Origin: an uncultured Rhodospirillales bacterium
Lineage (GTDB): Bacteria > Pseudomonadota > Alphaproteobacteria > Acetobacterales > Acetobacteraceae
Length of the DNA: 21,747 nt
Direction of reading: 5' to 3'
Assembly (NCBI GenBank): GCA_903844785.1
Contig: CAIMVB010000455.1
Coordinates: 1 to 21,747 of the forward strand
Shown here: positions 7,898 through 14,476 of the stretch, piece after piece
Layout: the number at the start of each line of letters is the position of its first letter
How positions within the stretch are numbered: position 1 is the stretch's first letter
Position numbers and translations under genes: made by a program
Notes under the pieces: model-generated
The model's database searches: none
What the model saw: only the letters and a program-made list of their open reading frames with translations
What the model was told of the DNA's origin: nothing

Positions 7898-8440
7898 ATG
7901 GCTTTCTTGCGCAGGGCTCTTGATGGGCTTTATGACGTCTCAGCAGGGCTGGCTGCGCTTTCCCTGCTTAGCATTTTTCTTGTCATGATGGCCCAGGTTG
8001 CCCTGCGCGAGATGAATATCCAATTTGCTGGCGCGGATGATCTCAGTGCTTATCTGTGTGTCGCCACGACGTTTTTTGCGCTGGCGCGCACTTTCAAGAA
8101 TGGTGAATTGATCAGGGTGGGCCTTGCGATTGATAAGCTTTCACCCCGTGCGCGCCACTTGATCGAGATCATTGTACTTTCCATGGCGGCGGTTGCTGTT
8201 GGTACAATTGTTTGGTTCACTTTTAATGATGTACTTTTTGCTATTGAGATCGAGGAAGTGGCTCAGGGTACAGTAGCCTTCCCGCTTTGGATTCCAAAAA
8301 TGGCTATGCCGATTGGCGCGGGGATTTTGCTTATCGCCATTCTTGATGAACTGATCCGCGTTCTGGTTGGGGAGGTGCCCGCCTACGTAGCTGCCGCAGC
8401 CGACCGTGCCGCGCGCGGCGATTTTTCGGCGGAGGTTTGA
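7898..8440 (+). CDS. dctQ: TRAP transporter small permease subunit, DctQ family
   Basis: 180-residue membrane protein with four hydrophobic segments, roughly residues 12-35 (GLAALSLLSIFLVMMAQVAL), 50-65, 85-110 (IIVLSMAAVAVGTIVWF) and 130-150 (MAMPIGAGILLIAILDEL). Features typical of DctQ are REMNIQFAGADDLSAYL, a signature-like stretch after the first helix, and a polar loop with KNGELIRVG. It forms the inner-membrane complex with DctM that accepts substrate from the DctP receptor. Five bases separate it from the second dctP and three from dctM, so the three genes are one operon. The length is usual for the family. Confidence 0.93.
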   Translation: MAFLRRALDGLYDVSAGLAALSLLSIFLVMMAQVALREMNIQFAGADDLSAYLCVATTFFALARTFKNGELIRVGLAIDKLSPRARHLIEIIVLSMAAVAVGTIVWFTFNDVLFAIEIEEVAQGTVAFPLWIPKMAMPIGAGILLIAILDELIRVLVGEVPAYVAAAADRAARGDFSAEV

Positions 8441-8443
8441 ACC

Positions 8444-9748
8444 GTGGAATTACTGAGTTTCGCCCTGCTGCTGCTGATCCTGCTTTGCGTGCTTTTGGGC
8501 ACCGGCCTTTGGATACCCATGAGCCTCGCGGTGGTTGGCTATATCGGCATGATGGCGGTGCACCCGCAGCCCGGCCTGTTTCTGGCGAGTTCCATGTGGG
8601 AATCGACCGGTTCATGGACCTTGGCAGCGCTGCCGATGTTCGTGTGGATGGGTGAGATCCTGTTTCGCACCAAATTATCCGAGGAATTGTTCAACGGTCT
8701 TTCGCCCTGGGTGCGCTGGCTTCCAGGGCGGCTCTTGCATGTGAACATTCTGGCTTGTGGCATCTTTGGTTCTGTTTCTGGGTCTTCTGCTGCCACCTGC
8801 GCCACTGTTTCCAAGATCGCGCTGCCGGAATTGCGCCGCCGCGGCTATGATGAATCGGTTGCTGTTGGCAGCCTCGCGACCGCTGGCACACTCGGCATCA
8901 TGATCCCGCCTTCCATCATCATGGTGGTTTATGCGGTGGCGGCCGAGGTTTCGATTGTGCGCGTATTCATTGCTGGCATGATCCCCGGCATTCTCGTGAT
9001 GGCGCTTTTCAGCGCCTATATCGCGATTTGGGCCGTGCTGAACCCGACGAAACAGCCACCGAAAGAACCAGCACTCAGCTTTCGCGAGAAAATGCGGGCC
9101 AGTGCACAGTTGATTCCCTGCGCCATTTTGATCATCGCGGTTATTGGGACGATGTTTGTTGGTTGGGCAACAGCAACGGAAGCTGCGGGTTTTGGTGTAC
9201 TTGGATCGCTTATTCTCGCAGCCGTGACGCGTACCCTCACTTGGCAGAGTTTCAAGGAAAGCCTGATGGGTGCGACGCGGCTTTCCTGCATGATCATGTT
9301 TATCCTGGCAGGTGCGGCTTTCCTCACTAAAGCGATGGCGCTGACAGGTATTCCTTCGGCGCTTGCCGCTGGAGCTGAGGCGCTTAATCTTGGCCCCTTC
9401 GGCATCATCGCTATCCTGACCGTAGTTTACCTTATTTTGGGTACTGCCCTGGATGGTGTTTCCATGATTGTACTGACAACATCCATCGTCGTTCCCATGG
9501 TGCAGTCGGCGGGCTTTGACCTGGTGTGGTTTGGCATCTTCATCGTGCTGCTGGTGGAGATCGCCGAAATAACGCCGCCACTCGGGTTCAATCTTTTTGT
9601 CATGCAAACAATGACAGGCAAGGAGCAGACAGAGGTCGCCTGGGCATCCCTGCCTTTCTTCTTGATGCTGGTGCTGACCGTGGTGCTGATTACGCTTTTC
9701 CCGGTGACCTTGGTGACCGGTTTGCCCGAATGGTTATTGGCTCGTTAG
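8444..9748 (+). CDS. dctM: TRAP transporter large permease subunit, DctM family
   Basis: 434-residue multi-spanning permease, the translocating subunit of the TRAP system. It has about twelve hydrophobic segments and DctM landmarks: LFNGLSPWVRWLPG, the glycine/serine-rich FGSVSGSSAATCATVSKI, GTLGIMIPPSIIMVVYAV, and near the C-terminus LVEIAEITPPLGFNLFV. The start is GTG 8444, with GGAGG eight bases upstream inside the end of dctQ; the two genes are separated by three bases and are probably translationally coupled. It is the last gene of the TRAP operon and ends at a large inverted repeat shared with the convergent VOC gene. Length and motifs are complete, so the transporter should be functional. 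Confidence 0.95.
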   Translation: MELLSFALLLLILLCVLLGTGLWIPMSLAVVGYIGMMAVHPQPGLFLASSMWESTGSWTLAALPMFVWMGEILFRTKLSEELFNGLSPWVRWLPGRLLHVNILACGIFGSVSGSSAATCATVSKIALPELRRRGYDESVAVGSLATAGTLGIMIPPSIIMVVYAVAAEVSIVRVFIAGMIPGILVMALFSAYIAIWAVLNPTKQPPKEPALSFREKMRASAQLIPCAILIIAVIGTMFVGWATATEAAGFGVLGSLILAAVTRTLTWQSFKESLMGATRLSCMIMFILAGAAFLTKAMALTGIPSALAAGAEALNLGPFGIIAILTVVYLILGTALDGVSMIVLTTSIVVPMVQSAGFDLVWFGIFIVLLVEIAEITPPLGFNLFVMQTMTGKEQTEVAWASLPFFLMLVLTVVLITLFPVTLVTGLPEWLLAR

Positions 9749-9763
9749 TCAGATGCTTGATAA

Positions 9764-9806
9764 GCCGGAACCGGCGGTTGGAATAATCTTCTAAGCCGGT
9801 TCCGGC
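9764..9806. terminator. 12-bp inverted repeat between convergent dctM and VOC genes, candidate bidirectional terminator
   Basis: GCCGGAACCGGC (9764-9775) and GCCGGTTCCGGC (9795-9806) are perfect reverse complements with a 19-bp A/T-rich spacer. Each arm also has its own GCCGG/CCGGC ends, so two small hairpins or one large one can form. The right arm is inside the last codons of the VOC gene. Neither side has a clear T-run, so termination might depend on structure alone. Confidence 0.45.
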
Positions 9807-10201
9807 CAATCCTGCCTTTCAAAGCGCTGAACTTCCAGCAAATAGCCGGCGGGATCGTGGAAGAAGAAATGCGTTACGCGATAGGCTTCGGAATATTCCA
9901 CCCGTTCCGGCACTTTCACCCCGCGCGCCTTTAGTTTGGCATGCCAGCCTTCCACATCCGGATCAACGAAAGTGAAAACCACCCCGCCCTGCACGCGCGG
10001 ATTTTCTGAAGCGCGCGGCGCACGCGCGCGGCAAATGCCAAGAAAGCCGCGCTCACCCGGGGATGTTGCGTAAATCCGGCAGGTGCCCTGGTCTTGCACC
10101 AGGGCAAGGCCAAGCGTGTTTTCGTAAAACTCCCAGGAAGAGGCGGGGTCTTCCGCATAAAGGAAGGTGATTTGCTGGGCGAAGCGGCTTGGTTCCATCA
10201 T
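9791..10201 (-). CDS. VOC (glyoxalase/bleomycin-resistance fold) family protein
   Basis: 136-residue single-domain vicinal-oxygen-chelate protein with the two beta-alpha-beta-beta-beta modules expected: the first contains ITFLYAEDPASSWEFYENTLGL, the second GGVVFTFVDPDVEGWHAKLKARGV and ends HFFFHDPAGYLLEVQRF. The C-terminal module keeps the HDPAG...E pattern (metal-ligand Glu in LLEV). The position of the usual N-terminal His ligand is occupied by Tyr-Ala in FLYAED, so the metal site may be incomplete and the reaction cannot be predicted. Two adjacent ATG codons (10201 and 10198) follow an AGGG ribosome site; a TTG one codon earlier is possible. It is a lone gene, convergent with dctM and divergent from mscL. 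Confidence 0.85.
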   Translation of the reverse strand: MMEPSRFAQQITFLYAEDPASSWEFYENTLGLALVQDQGTCRIYATSPGERGFLGICRARAPRASENPRVQGGVVFTFVDPDVEGWHAKLKARGVKVPERVEYSEAYRVTHFFFHDPAGYLLEVQRFERQDWPEPA

Positions 10202-10296
10202 CAAACCCTAAGATCAATTCCGAAGCGATACCATATCATATTGGTGCTTTTGAATGCCTGATGGTCCGATAGGGCGGGCCAGAACTTCAGTCATAC

Positions 10297-10328
10297 CCTA
10301 TTAAACTTTACAAAACGCAATTAATAGG
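10297..10328. promoter_or_regulatory. Inverted repeat in the VOC-mscL divergent gap
   Basis: CCTATTAA (10297-10304) and TTAATAGG (10321-10328) are perfect inverted repeats 16 bp apart (24 bp centre to centre) in an A/T-rich part of the 185-bp gap between the divergent VOC and mscL genes. It is a possible regulator-binding site. A TTTACA lies inside the spacer but I cannot pair it with a -10. Confidence 0.35.
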
Positions 10329-10358
10329 CTTGCATCATGATCTTGTTGGGCATCCGTT

Positions 10359-10370
10359 GAAGGGCCCTTC
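10359..10370. promoter_or_regulatory. 12-bp palindrome in the mscL leader
   Basis: GAAGGGCCCTTC is self-complementary and ends 16 bases before the mscL start, next to the ribosome site GGGGAATAA. It could be an operator or affect leader folding; chance is not excluded for a 12-mer. Confidence 0.3.
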
Positions 10371-10386
10371 GGTTGGGGAATAAGAC

Positions 10387-10863
10387 ATGAGCGATTTGGC
10401 AAATAAGATTACCGGTCAGATACCGGTGAAGGAACCGCAATGGCTGAAGGAATTCAAAGCCTTCATCATGCGCGGCAATGTCATTGATCTGGCGGTTGGC
10501 GTGGTGATTGGCGCTGCCTTTACCGCCATTGTTACCTCCATGGTGGAGGATTTGTTCAATCCCATTCTTGGTCTGCTGATGGGGGGTATGGATTTCTCCA
10601 ACCTTTTTGTGGTGATTTCCGGGGAACGCAAGGCAACACTGGCGGCGACGCGCGATGGTGGTGCGGCCGTATTGGCGGTTGGCAAATTTCTCAATGCCAT
10701 CATCAAATTCGTCATTGTCGGCTTTGCTGTATTCTGGATGGTGAAAGTGCTCAGCAAATTGCAGGCTTCTAAGGCCGTGCAAGACGCAAAAGCCCCGCCT
10801 CCTACGCCGACAGAGGCATTACTGGCAGAAATCCGCGATGAATTAAGGGCGCGTAAGGTCTAA
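10387..10863 (+). CDS. mscL: Large-conductance mechanosensitive channel MscL
   Basis: 158-residue inner-membrane channel that opens under membrane tension and releases solutes on hypo-osmotic shock. The family core is clear: FKAFIMRGNVIDLAVGVVIGAAFTAIV (first helix and gate, about residues 25-52), the loop with NPILGLLMGG, the second helix FLNAIIKFVIVGFAVFWMV (about 102-121) and the C-terminal helix with EALLAEIRDEL. E. coli MscL is 136 residues; the extra length here is an N-terminal extension of about 18 residues before LKEFKAF and a long periplasmic loop with GERKATLAATRDGG. ATG 10387 follows GGGGAATAAG. It stands alone; a hairpin spanning its stop codon probably ends transcription. Confidence 0.96.
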   Translation: MSDLANKITGQIPVKEPQWLKEFKAFIMRGNVIDLAVGVVIGAAFTAIVTSMVEDLFNPILGLLMGGMDFSNLFVVISGERKATLAATRDGGAAVLAVGKFLNAIIKFVIVGFAVFWMVKVLSKLQASKAVQDAKAPPPTPTEALLAEIRDELRARKV

Positions 10864-10876
10864 AGAACGCGCCTTT
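10845..10876 (+). terminator. Hairpin terminator over the mscL stop codon
   Basis: AAGGGCGCGT (10845-10854) pairs with ACGCGCCTTT (10867-10876) in a 10-bp stem with one G-T wobble and a 12-base loop that contains the mscL stop. A short T-run lies in the right arm. It sits between convergent mscL and the M23 peptidase gene and probably serves mscL. Confidence 0.5.
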
Positions 10877-10880
10877 ATCA

Positions 10881-11696
10881 TCAGCTTGGCAGGACCACCG
10901 GTTGGGGGTCCAGCCATTGCTGAAACCATGATAGACTGAAGTGTAGATGCGGCCCGGTGACGCGCCCTGTCATGCCAATGGCGCCGATCCTTTGACCTTT
11001 GGTGATGTTCTCACCTTCTCGCGCCGCGATTTCCGAAAGATGGGCATAGAGCGAATTCACGCCATGCCCATGATCCACCACGATCAATTTGCCGAAAAAA
11101 TGAAACTCATCAGCCAGGGTCACCCGGCCGGCGGCGCATGAAACCACTGGGGTGCCTGTAGGAGCGGCGAAATCAAGCCCGTAATGCGGCTGGCGTGGCT
11201 GGCCATTCAGGATGCGTTGGCTGCCGAAAACACCGGAAATGCGGCCTGGGGCGGGGCGCACAAAACCCTCGGCAAAGCCTGTCAGGCCTGATTCCAGGGC
11301 GCGGATGGCGCCAAGTTTTTCGCGTTCGCGGGCGATGCGGGTCAGGGTTTCGGCATCTGGCGTCACCTGCGCTGGGGGCAGGCCGGAAATGCTCTCGGTC
11401 GGCCATTGCCGCTTCGCGATATTCAAAACCCGTGTTTCTGCGGCACCTGCAGGAGCGGTAATGGCAAGCCTGGCCTGGGCCGCATGGTCCCGCCCAAAGC
11501 CAAAGGCGAAATCCCCGGCGGGCGAGACCCTGACCGCGCGGCCATCCAGTGCCAGCCTAGTGCCCGGCGCGGCGCGGCCCACCACAAAGCCGCCCTGGGT
11601 CAACGCGGCTTCATTCAGCATCACGGCCCTGGCCCGCCCAGCCAGCAGCAGCGCGGGCGCGGCAAGCACTAGGCGTCGGAATAATTGAGGCGTCAT
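10881..11696 (-). CDS. M23 (LytM) family metallopeptidase, secreted
   Basis: 271-residue exported zinc peptidase or peptidase-like protein acting on peptidoglycan. It begins with a signal peptide (MTPQLFRRLVLAAPALLLAGRARA). After an N-terminal all-beta region the LytM domain covers about residues 150-265, with the zinc ligands visible: HYGLD (His171, Asp175) and GPHLHF (His250, His252), plus HGHG (His209) and YAHLS (His219). All catalytic positions are present, so it should be active. The start codon overlaps the xseA stop by four bases (ATGA), so it is translated from the xseA message. No FtsEX or other divisome genes are visible, so its exact wall role is open. Confidence 0.92.
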   Translation of the reverse strand: MTPQLFRRLVLAAPALLLAGRARAVMLNEAALTQGGFVVGRAAPGTRLALDGRAVRVSPAGDFAFGFGRDHAAQARLAITAPAGAAETRVLNIAKRQWPTESISGLPPAQVTPDAETLTRIAREREKLGAIRALESGLTGFAEGFVRPAPGRISGVFGSQRILNGQPRQPHYGLDFAAPTGTPVVSCAAGRVTLADEFHFFGKLIVVDHGHGVNSLYAHLSEIAAREGENITKGQRIGAIGMTGRVTGPHLHFSLSWFQQWLDPQPVVLPS

Positions 11697-13114
11697 AACA
11701 AGCGTCCTTGGCGAGAGGCATCGGCGCTGACGCCCACTTCGCCATCCGCGAAGGTCAGGCGCAAGCTCTGTCCCGGCGCAATGCTGCCCGCTGCTACCAC
11801 GGGCGCCCCTTTGGCGTCCCGCACCAGGGCGAAACCGCGCGCCAACACGGAAGTATAGGAAGCACTTTCCAGCCGCGCCGATAGGCCTTCAAGCACTGCT
11901 TGGCGCTGGCGCAGCATGGCCTGTACCGGCGCGGGCGAAAGCCGAGCGAGGCCTGGCGCGGCGCCAAAGCCATCACGCCGCCGCGCCCAGGCAGCACCTA
12001 ACCGTAAGCCAGCCGCTTCCAGCGCTGCGCGGCGGGCCAGAATGCCCTCTCGCGGGTGGGGGATGCGCATGGCAGCAAGCTTTTGCACCCTGGTGGCCAA
12101 ATTGGCGGAAACGGCACGCGGCAGCCTTTCCCCCCAATCATCCAGGCGCTGCCGCGATTGCGCGAGCCGCGCGGGCACATCCGGCAGGCCGCGTTCGGCG
12201 CGCAGCAAGCGAAGCCGCGCGCCATTGATCAGGCCAGAGGCCGCCTGACCCAAGCGCGCGCCCGTTTGCATCAGGGCTGCAGAGATTTCCGCCCGCGCCG
12301 GCACGGCAAGTTCAGCCGCCGCAGTGGGGGTGGGCGCGCGGCGGTCAGAGGCGAAATCAATCAGCGTGGTATCGGTTTCATGGCCGACAGCGGAAATCAG
12401 CGGAATCGTGCTCTCAGCGGCGGCGCGGATGACGATTTCCTCATTGAAGGCCATGAGGTCTTCAAGGCTGCCACCGCCGCGCGCCACAATCAGCACATCG
12501 GGGCGCGGTACGGCACCGCCTGCGGGCAGGGCGGAAAAACCCCTGATGGCGGCCGCGATTTGTTCCGCCGCCCCCTGGCCCTGCACCGCCACAGGCCACA
12601 GCAGGATATGGCGCGGAAAGCGTCGCGCGATGGTGGTGCGAATATCCTGAATGACCGCGCCTTTTTCGCTGGTAATCACGCCAATCACGCGTGGCAATAA
12701 GGGCAGGGGGCGCTTGCGGCTTTCGTCAAACAGCCCTTCTTCCAACAGGCGCTTACGCAAAGCCTCGATGCGCGCGAGCAGCGCGCCTTCGCCCGCATAT
12801 TCCAGCCTTTCAATCACCAGCTGGTATTTTGACCGATCCGCATAGGTGGAAATCCGGCCCGTGGCGATCATCTCCACGCCGTTTTCCGGCATGGTGCCGA
12901 TATTGCGGAGCGAGCCTTTCCAGATGACGGCTTCTATCTTCGCATCCTGATCCTTGAGCGAGAGGTAGATATGCCCGGAAGGATAGCGCTTCATTTCCGT
13001 GATTTCGCCGCGCAGGCGCAACCGGCCAAATGCGCCTTCCAGCGTGCGGCGAATGGCGCCAGCCAGATCAGCGACGCCATATTCGGGAATGTTATTGGGC
13101 CGGGATTCGTCCAT
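11693..13114 (-). CDS. xseA: Exodeoxyribonuclease VII large subunit XseA
   Basis: 473-residue catalytic subunit of ExoVII, which degrades single-stranded DNA from both ends and works with the small subunit XseB. The N-terminal OB-fold (about 13-108) has LRGEITEMKRYPSGHIYLSLKD. The catalytic core includes GVITSEKGAVIQD (about 145-157), VARGGGSLEDL (about 210-220) and GHETDTTLIDFASDRRAPTP (about 244-263). A long helical C-terminal region follows, as expected, and the protein ends with a strand-rich tail (LARGFALVRDAKG...). Start ATG 13114. It is upstream of and overlapping the M23 gene. xseB is not in the window, which is common. Confidence 0.97.
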   Translation of the reverse strand: MDESRPNNIPEYGVADLAGAIRRTLEGAFGRLRLRGEITEMKRYPSGHIYLSLKDQDAKIEAVIWKGSLRNIGTMPENGVEMIATGRISTYADRSKYQLVIERLEYAGEGALLARIEALRKRLLEEGLFDESRKRPLPLLPRVIGVITSEKGAVIQDIRTTIARRFPRHILLWPVAVQGQGAAEQIAAAIRGFSALPAGGAVPRPDVLIVARGGGSLEDLMAFNEEIVIRAAAESTIPLISAVGHETDTTLIDFASDRRAPTPTAAAELAVPARAEISAALMQTGARLGQAASGLINGARLRLLRAERGLPDVPARLAQSRQRLDDWGERLPRAVSANLATRVQKLAAMRIPHPREGILARRAALEAAGLRLGAAWARRRDGFGAAPGLARLSPAPVQAMLRQRQAVLEGLSARLESASYTSVLARGFALVRDAKGAPVVAAGSIAPGQSLRLTFADGEVGVSADASRQGRLL

Positions 13115-13136
13115 CGCCCAATTCTAACCCGGAACG

Positions 13137-13157
13137 GGGGCTGATGGAATCAGCCCC
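13137..13157 (-). terminator. Hairpin between XRE regulator gene and xseA
   Basis: GGGGCTGAT (13137-13145) and ATCAGCCCC (13149-13157) form a 9-bp perfect inverted repeat with a 3-base loop, 21 bases past the stop of the minus-strand XRE gene and 22 bases before the xseA start. No T-run follows on the minus strand, so it may end or attenuate transcription only partly, or act on xseA leader RNA. Confidence 0.4.
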
Positions 13158-13178
13158 GCCGGTTTTGCAACTGCGCGG

Positions 13179-13640
13179 CTATTCGCCGGCAACCCCGCTG
13201 CGCGCCACGGCCTGCGCCTGGGCGGCGAGGGCTCGGGCCATCTGGCTTAGCGCTTCCTGGTGCTTGTCATTGTCAATCAACGCGAAGTTGCGCGCCAACT
13301 CCAGGCACATGCGCTGGCGCTGAGACATTGAAGGATCCATGGTTTCGGATCTCAGCCCTTCAAAGAACCAGGAAATCGGCACGCCGAGCACCTGGGCAAT
13401 GCCGTAAAGCCTGCCGGCGGAAATGCGATTAAGGCCACGTTCATATTTATGCGCCTGCTGATAGGTAACACCGATCATCTTGGCCAATTGCTGCTGCGAA
13501 AGCCCCAGCATGGTGCGCCTTTCGCGAATACGCGCGCCCACATGTTTATCAGCGGCATTGGCCCTTTGGGTGGATACCACTTCAGTGATACCGGTTTCAG
13601 CCTGCCGGAATGGCTTTGTAAGTTCGACGATATTGTCCAT
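13179..13640 (-). CDS. XRE-family helix-turn-helix transcriptional regulator
   Basis: 153-residue DNA-binding protein. The Cro/CI-type helix-turn-helix occupies about residues 34-94: VGARIRERRTMLGLSQQQLA, then MIGVTYQQAHKYERGLNRIS and LYGIAQVLGVPISWFFEG. This version, with YQQ..KYE and the SWFFEG ending, is common in Alphaproteobacteria as a stand-alone chromosomal regulator. The N-terminal 30 residues are polar and unassigned; the C-terminal 50 form Ala/Gln-rich helices. Start ATG 13640 has GAGGA nine bases upstream. Immediately upstream are three abutting 13-bp dyads, suggesting autoregulation. It lies 102 bp downstream of phaR on the same strand, so it could also receive phaR transcripts. 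Its targets cannot be told from sequence. Confidence 0.9.
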   Translation of the reverse strand: MDNIVELTKPFRQAETGITEVVSTQRANAADKHVGARIRERRTMLGLSQQQLAKMIGVTYQQAHKYERGLNRISAGRLYGIAQVLGVPISWFFEGLRSETMDPSMSQRQRMCLELARNFALIDNDKHQEALSQMARALAAQAQAVARSGVAGE

Positions 13641-13658
13641 TAATCCGATTCCTCAGCG

Positions 13659-13694
13659 GGGCATCATGCCCTTCACTGAAGGCGGATTATCCGC
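13659..13694. promoter_or_regulatory. Array of three abutting 13-bp dyads upstream of the XRE gene
   Basis: Three perfect 6-1-6 inverted repeats follow one another: GGGCAT/C/ATGCCC (13659-13671), CCTTCA/C/TGAAGG (13670-13682) and GCGGAT/T/ATCCGC (13682-13694). Their centres are 11 and 12 bp apart, about one helical turn. A smaller dyad AATC/C/GATT (13642-13650) lies between them and the start codon, and TATTCA...TGAATA (13697-13719) lies beyond. A candidate autoregulatory region; the dyads share geometry but not sequence. Confidence 0.45.
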
Positions 13695-13742
13695 GGTATT
13701 CATGATCAAGCGGTGAATAAGCGGCCCATAAATGCAACCGAA

Positions 13743-14339
13743 TTATCCCCGCATGCGTGATTTTAGCGCCGCCAATTCGCTCCGCAGTGTCTCAATTTCT
13801 CTCTTTAACGCCTCGGTTTCATCACCTGGCGTGTTTTCCTCGCGACGGGCGAAAGGGGTGAACAGGCTCATCGCGCGTTCCATCATGGCAATATTCTGCT
13901 TGCCCACTTCCTGCAGATTGGGAACGCCGCTTGGGAAGGGCATAAAGCCCCCCATGGTCTTGGTCAGCGTATCGCGCATCTGATCCTGTTGCTGGGCGAA
14001 GGATGCCATGGCTGCTTCCAAATAGCGCGGCACCAAGGATTGCAGATTATCGCCGTAAAGCCCGATCAATTGCCGCAGCACGGTGGTGGGCAGCATGTTC
14101 TGCCCCTTGCCTTCCTGGTCCACAATAATCTGGGTCAGTACGCTGCGGGTGATATCCTCGCCCGTCTTGGCGTCATAAACCACGAAATCCCGCCCATCCT
14201 TAACCATCGCGGCCAGATCATCCAGCGTGACATAGGCTGAGGTTTCAGTGTTGTAGAGCCGCCGATTCGCGTATTTCTTGACAACAACAGGGGGCAGCGC
14301 CTTTTGTTCGCCGGCTTGGGGGGATTGACGACCCGACAT
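13743..14339 (-). CDS. phaR: Polyhydroxyalkanoate synthesis repressor PhaR
   Basis: 198-residue regulator that binds PHB granules and DNA and represses phasin and other PHB genes until polymer is present. The N-terminal DNA-binding domain (about 17-78) has VVVKKYANRRLYNTETSAYVTLDDLA and DFVVYDAKTGEDITRSVLTQI. The PHB-accumulation domain follows (about 83-120: LPTTVLRQLIGLYGDNLQSLVPRYLE). The C-terminus (about 173-196) is a coiled coil with ETEALKREIETLRSELAALK, suitable for oligomerisation. Start ATG 14339 with GAGG upstream. It diverges from the phaE-like/phaC/phaA cluster across 137 bp holding repeated ATTGCG motifs, a fitting place for its operator. Confidence 0.96.
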   Translation of the reverse strand: MSGRQSPQAGEQKALPPVVVKKYANRRLYNTETSAYVTLDDLAAMVKDGRDFVVYDAKTGEDITRSVLTQIIVDQEGKGQNMLPTTVLRQLIGLYGDNLQSLVPRYLEAAMASFAQQQDQMRDTLTKTMGGFMPFPSGVPNLQEVGKQNIAMMERAMSLFTPFARREENTPGDETEALKREIETLRSELAALKSRMRG

Positions 14340-14365
14340 GGTAACTTGCCTCGGCTTATGCGGTT

Positions 14366-14414
14366 ATTGCGTAAAGCTAGCATGGTTCATGCCGCAATGC
14401 GAAAGCCCATTGCG
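14366..14414. promoter_or_regulatory. Three ATTGCG/CGCAAT motifs in the phaR-phaE gap, candidate PhaR operator
   Basis: ATTGCG occurs at 14366-14371 and 14409-14414 and its reverse complement CGCAAT at 14393-14398. The second and third extend to a perfect 7-bp inverted repeat, CGCAATG (14393-14399) and CATTGCG (14408-14414), with 8 bp between. PhaR proteins are reported to prefer TGC-rich DNA, so this is a reasonable operator controlling both directions. The link to PhaR is inference. Confidence 0.45.
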
Positions 14415-14476
14415 CTGCAAAAACACGCCCTGCTTTCCGTATCCGCCCAGGGTTTCTGCCGCTATAAGGCCTGATC

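Noticed and set aside
8675..9607. Open frame of 310 codons on the minus strand
   Set aside because: Antisense to dctM; the composition (many His, Asn, Asp) mirrors the hydrophobic codons of the real gene.
12056..12700. Plus-strand open frame of 214 codons
   Set aside because: Antisense to xseA, no signature, no ribosome site.
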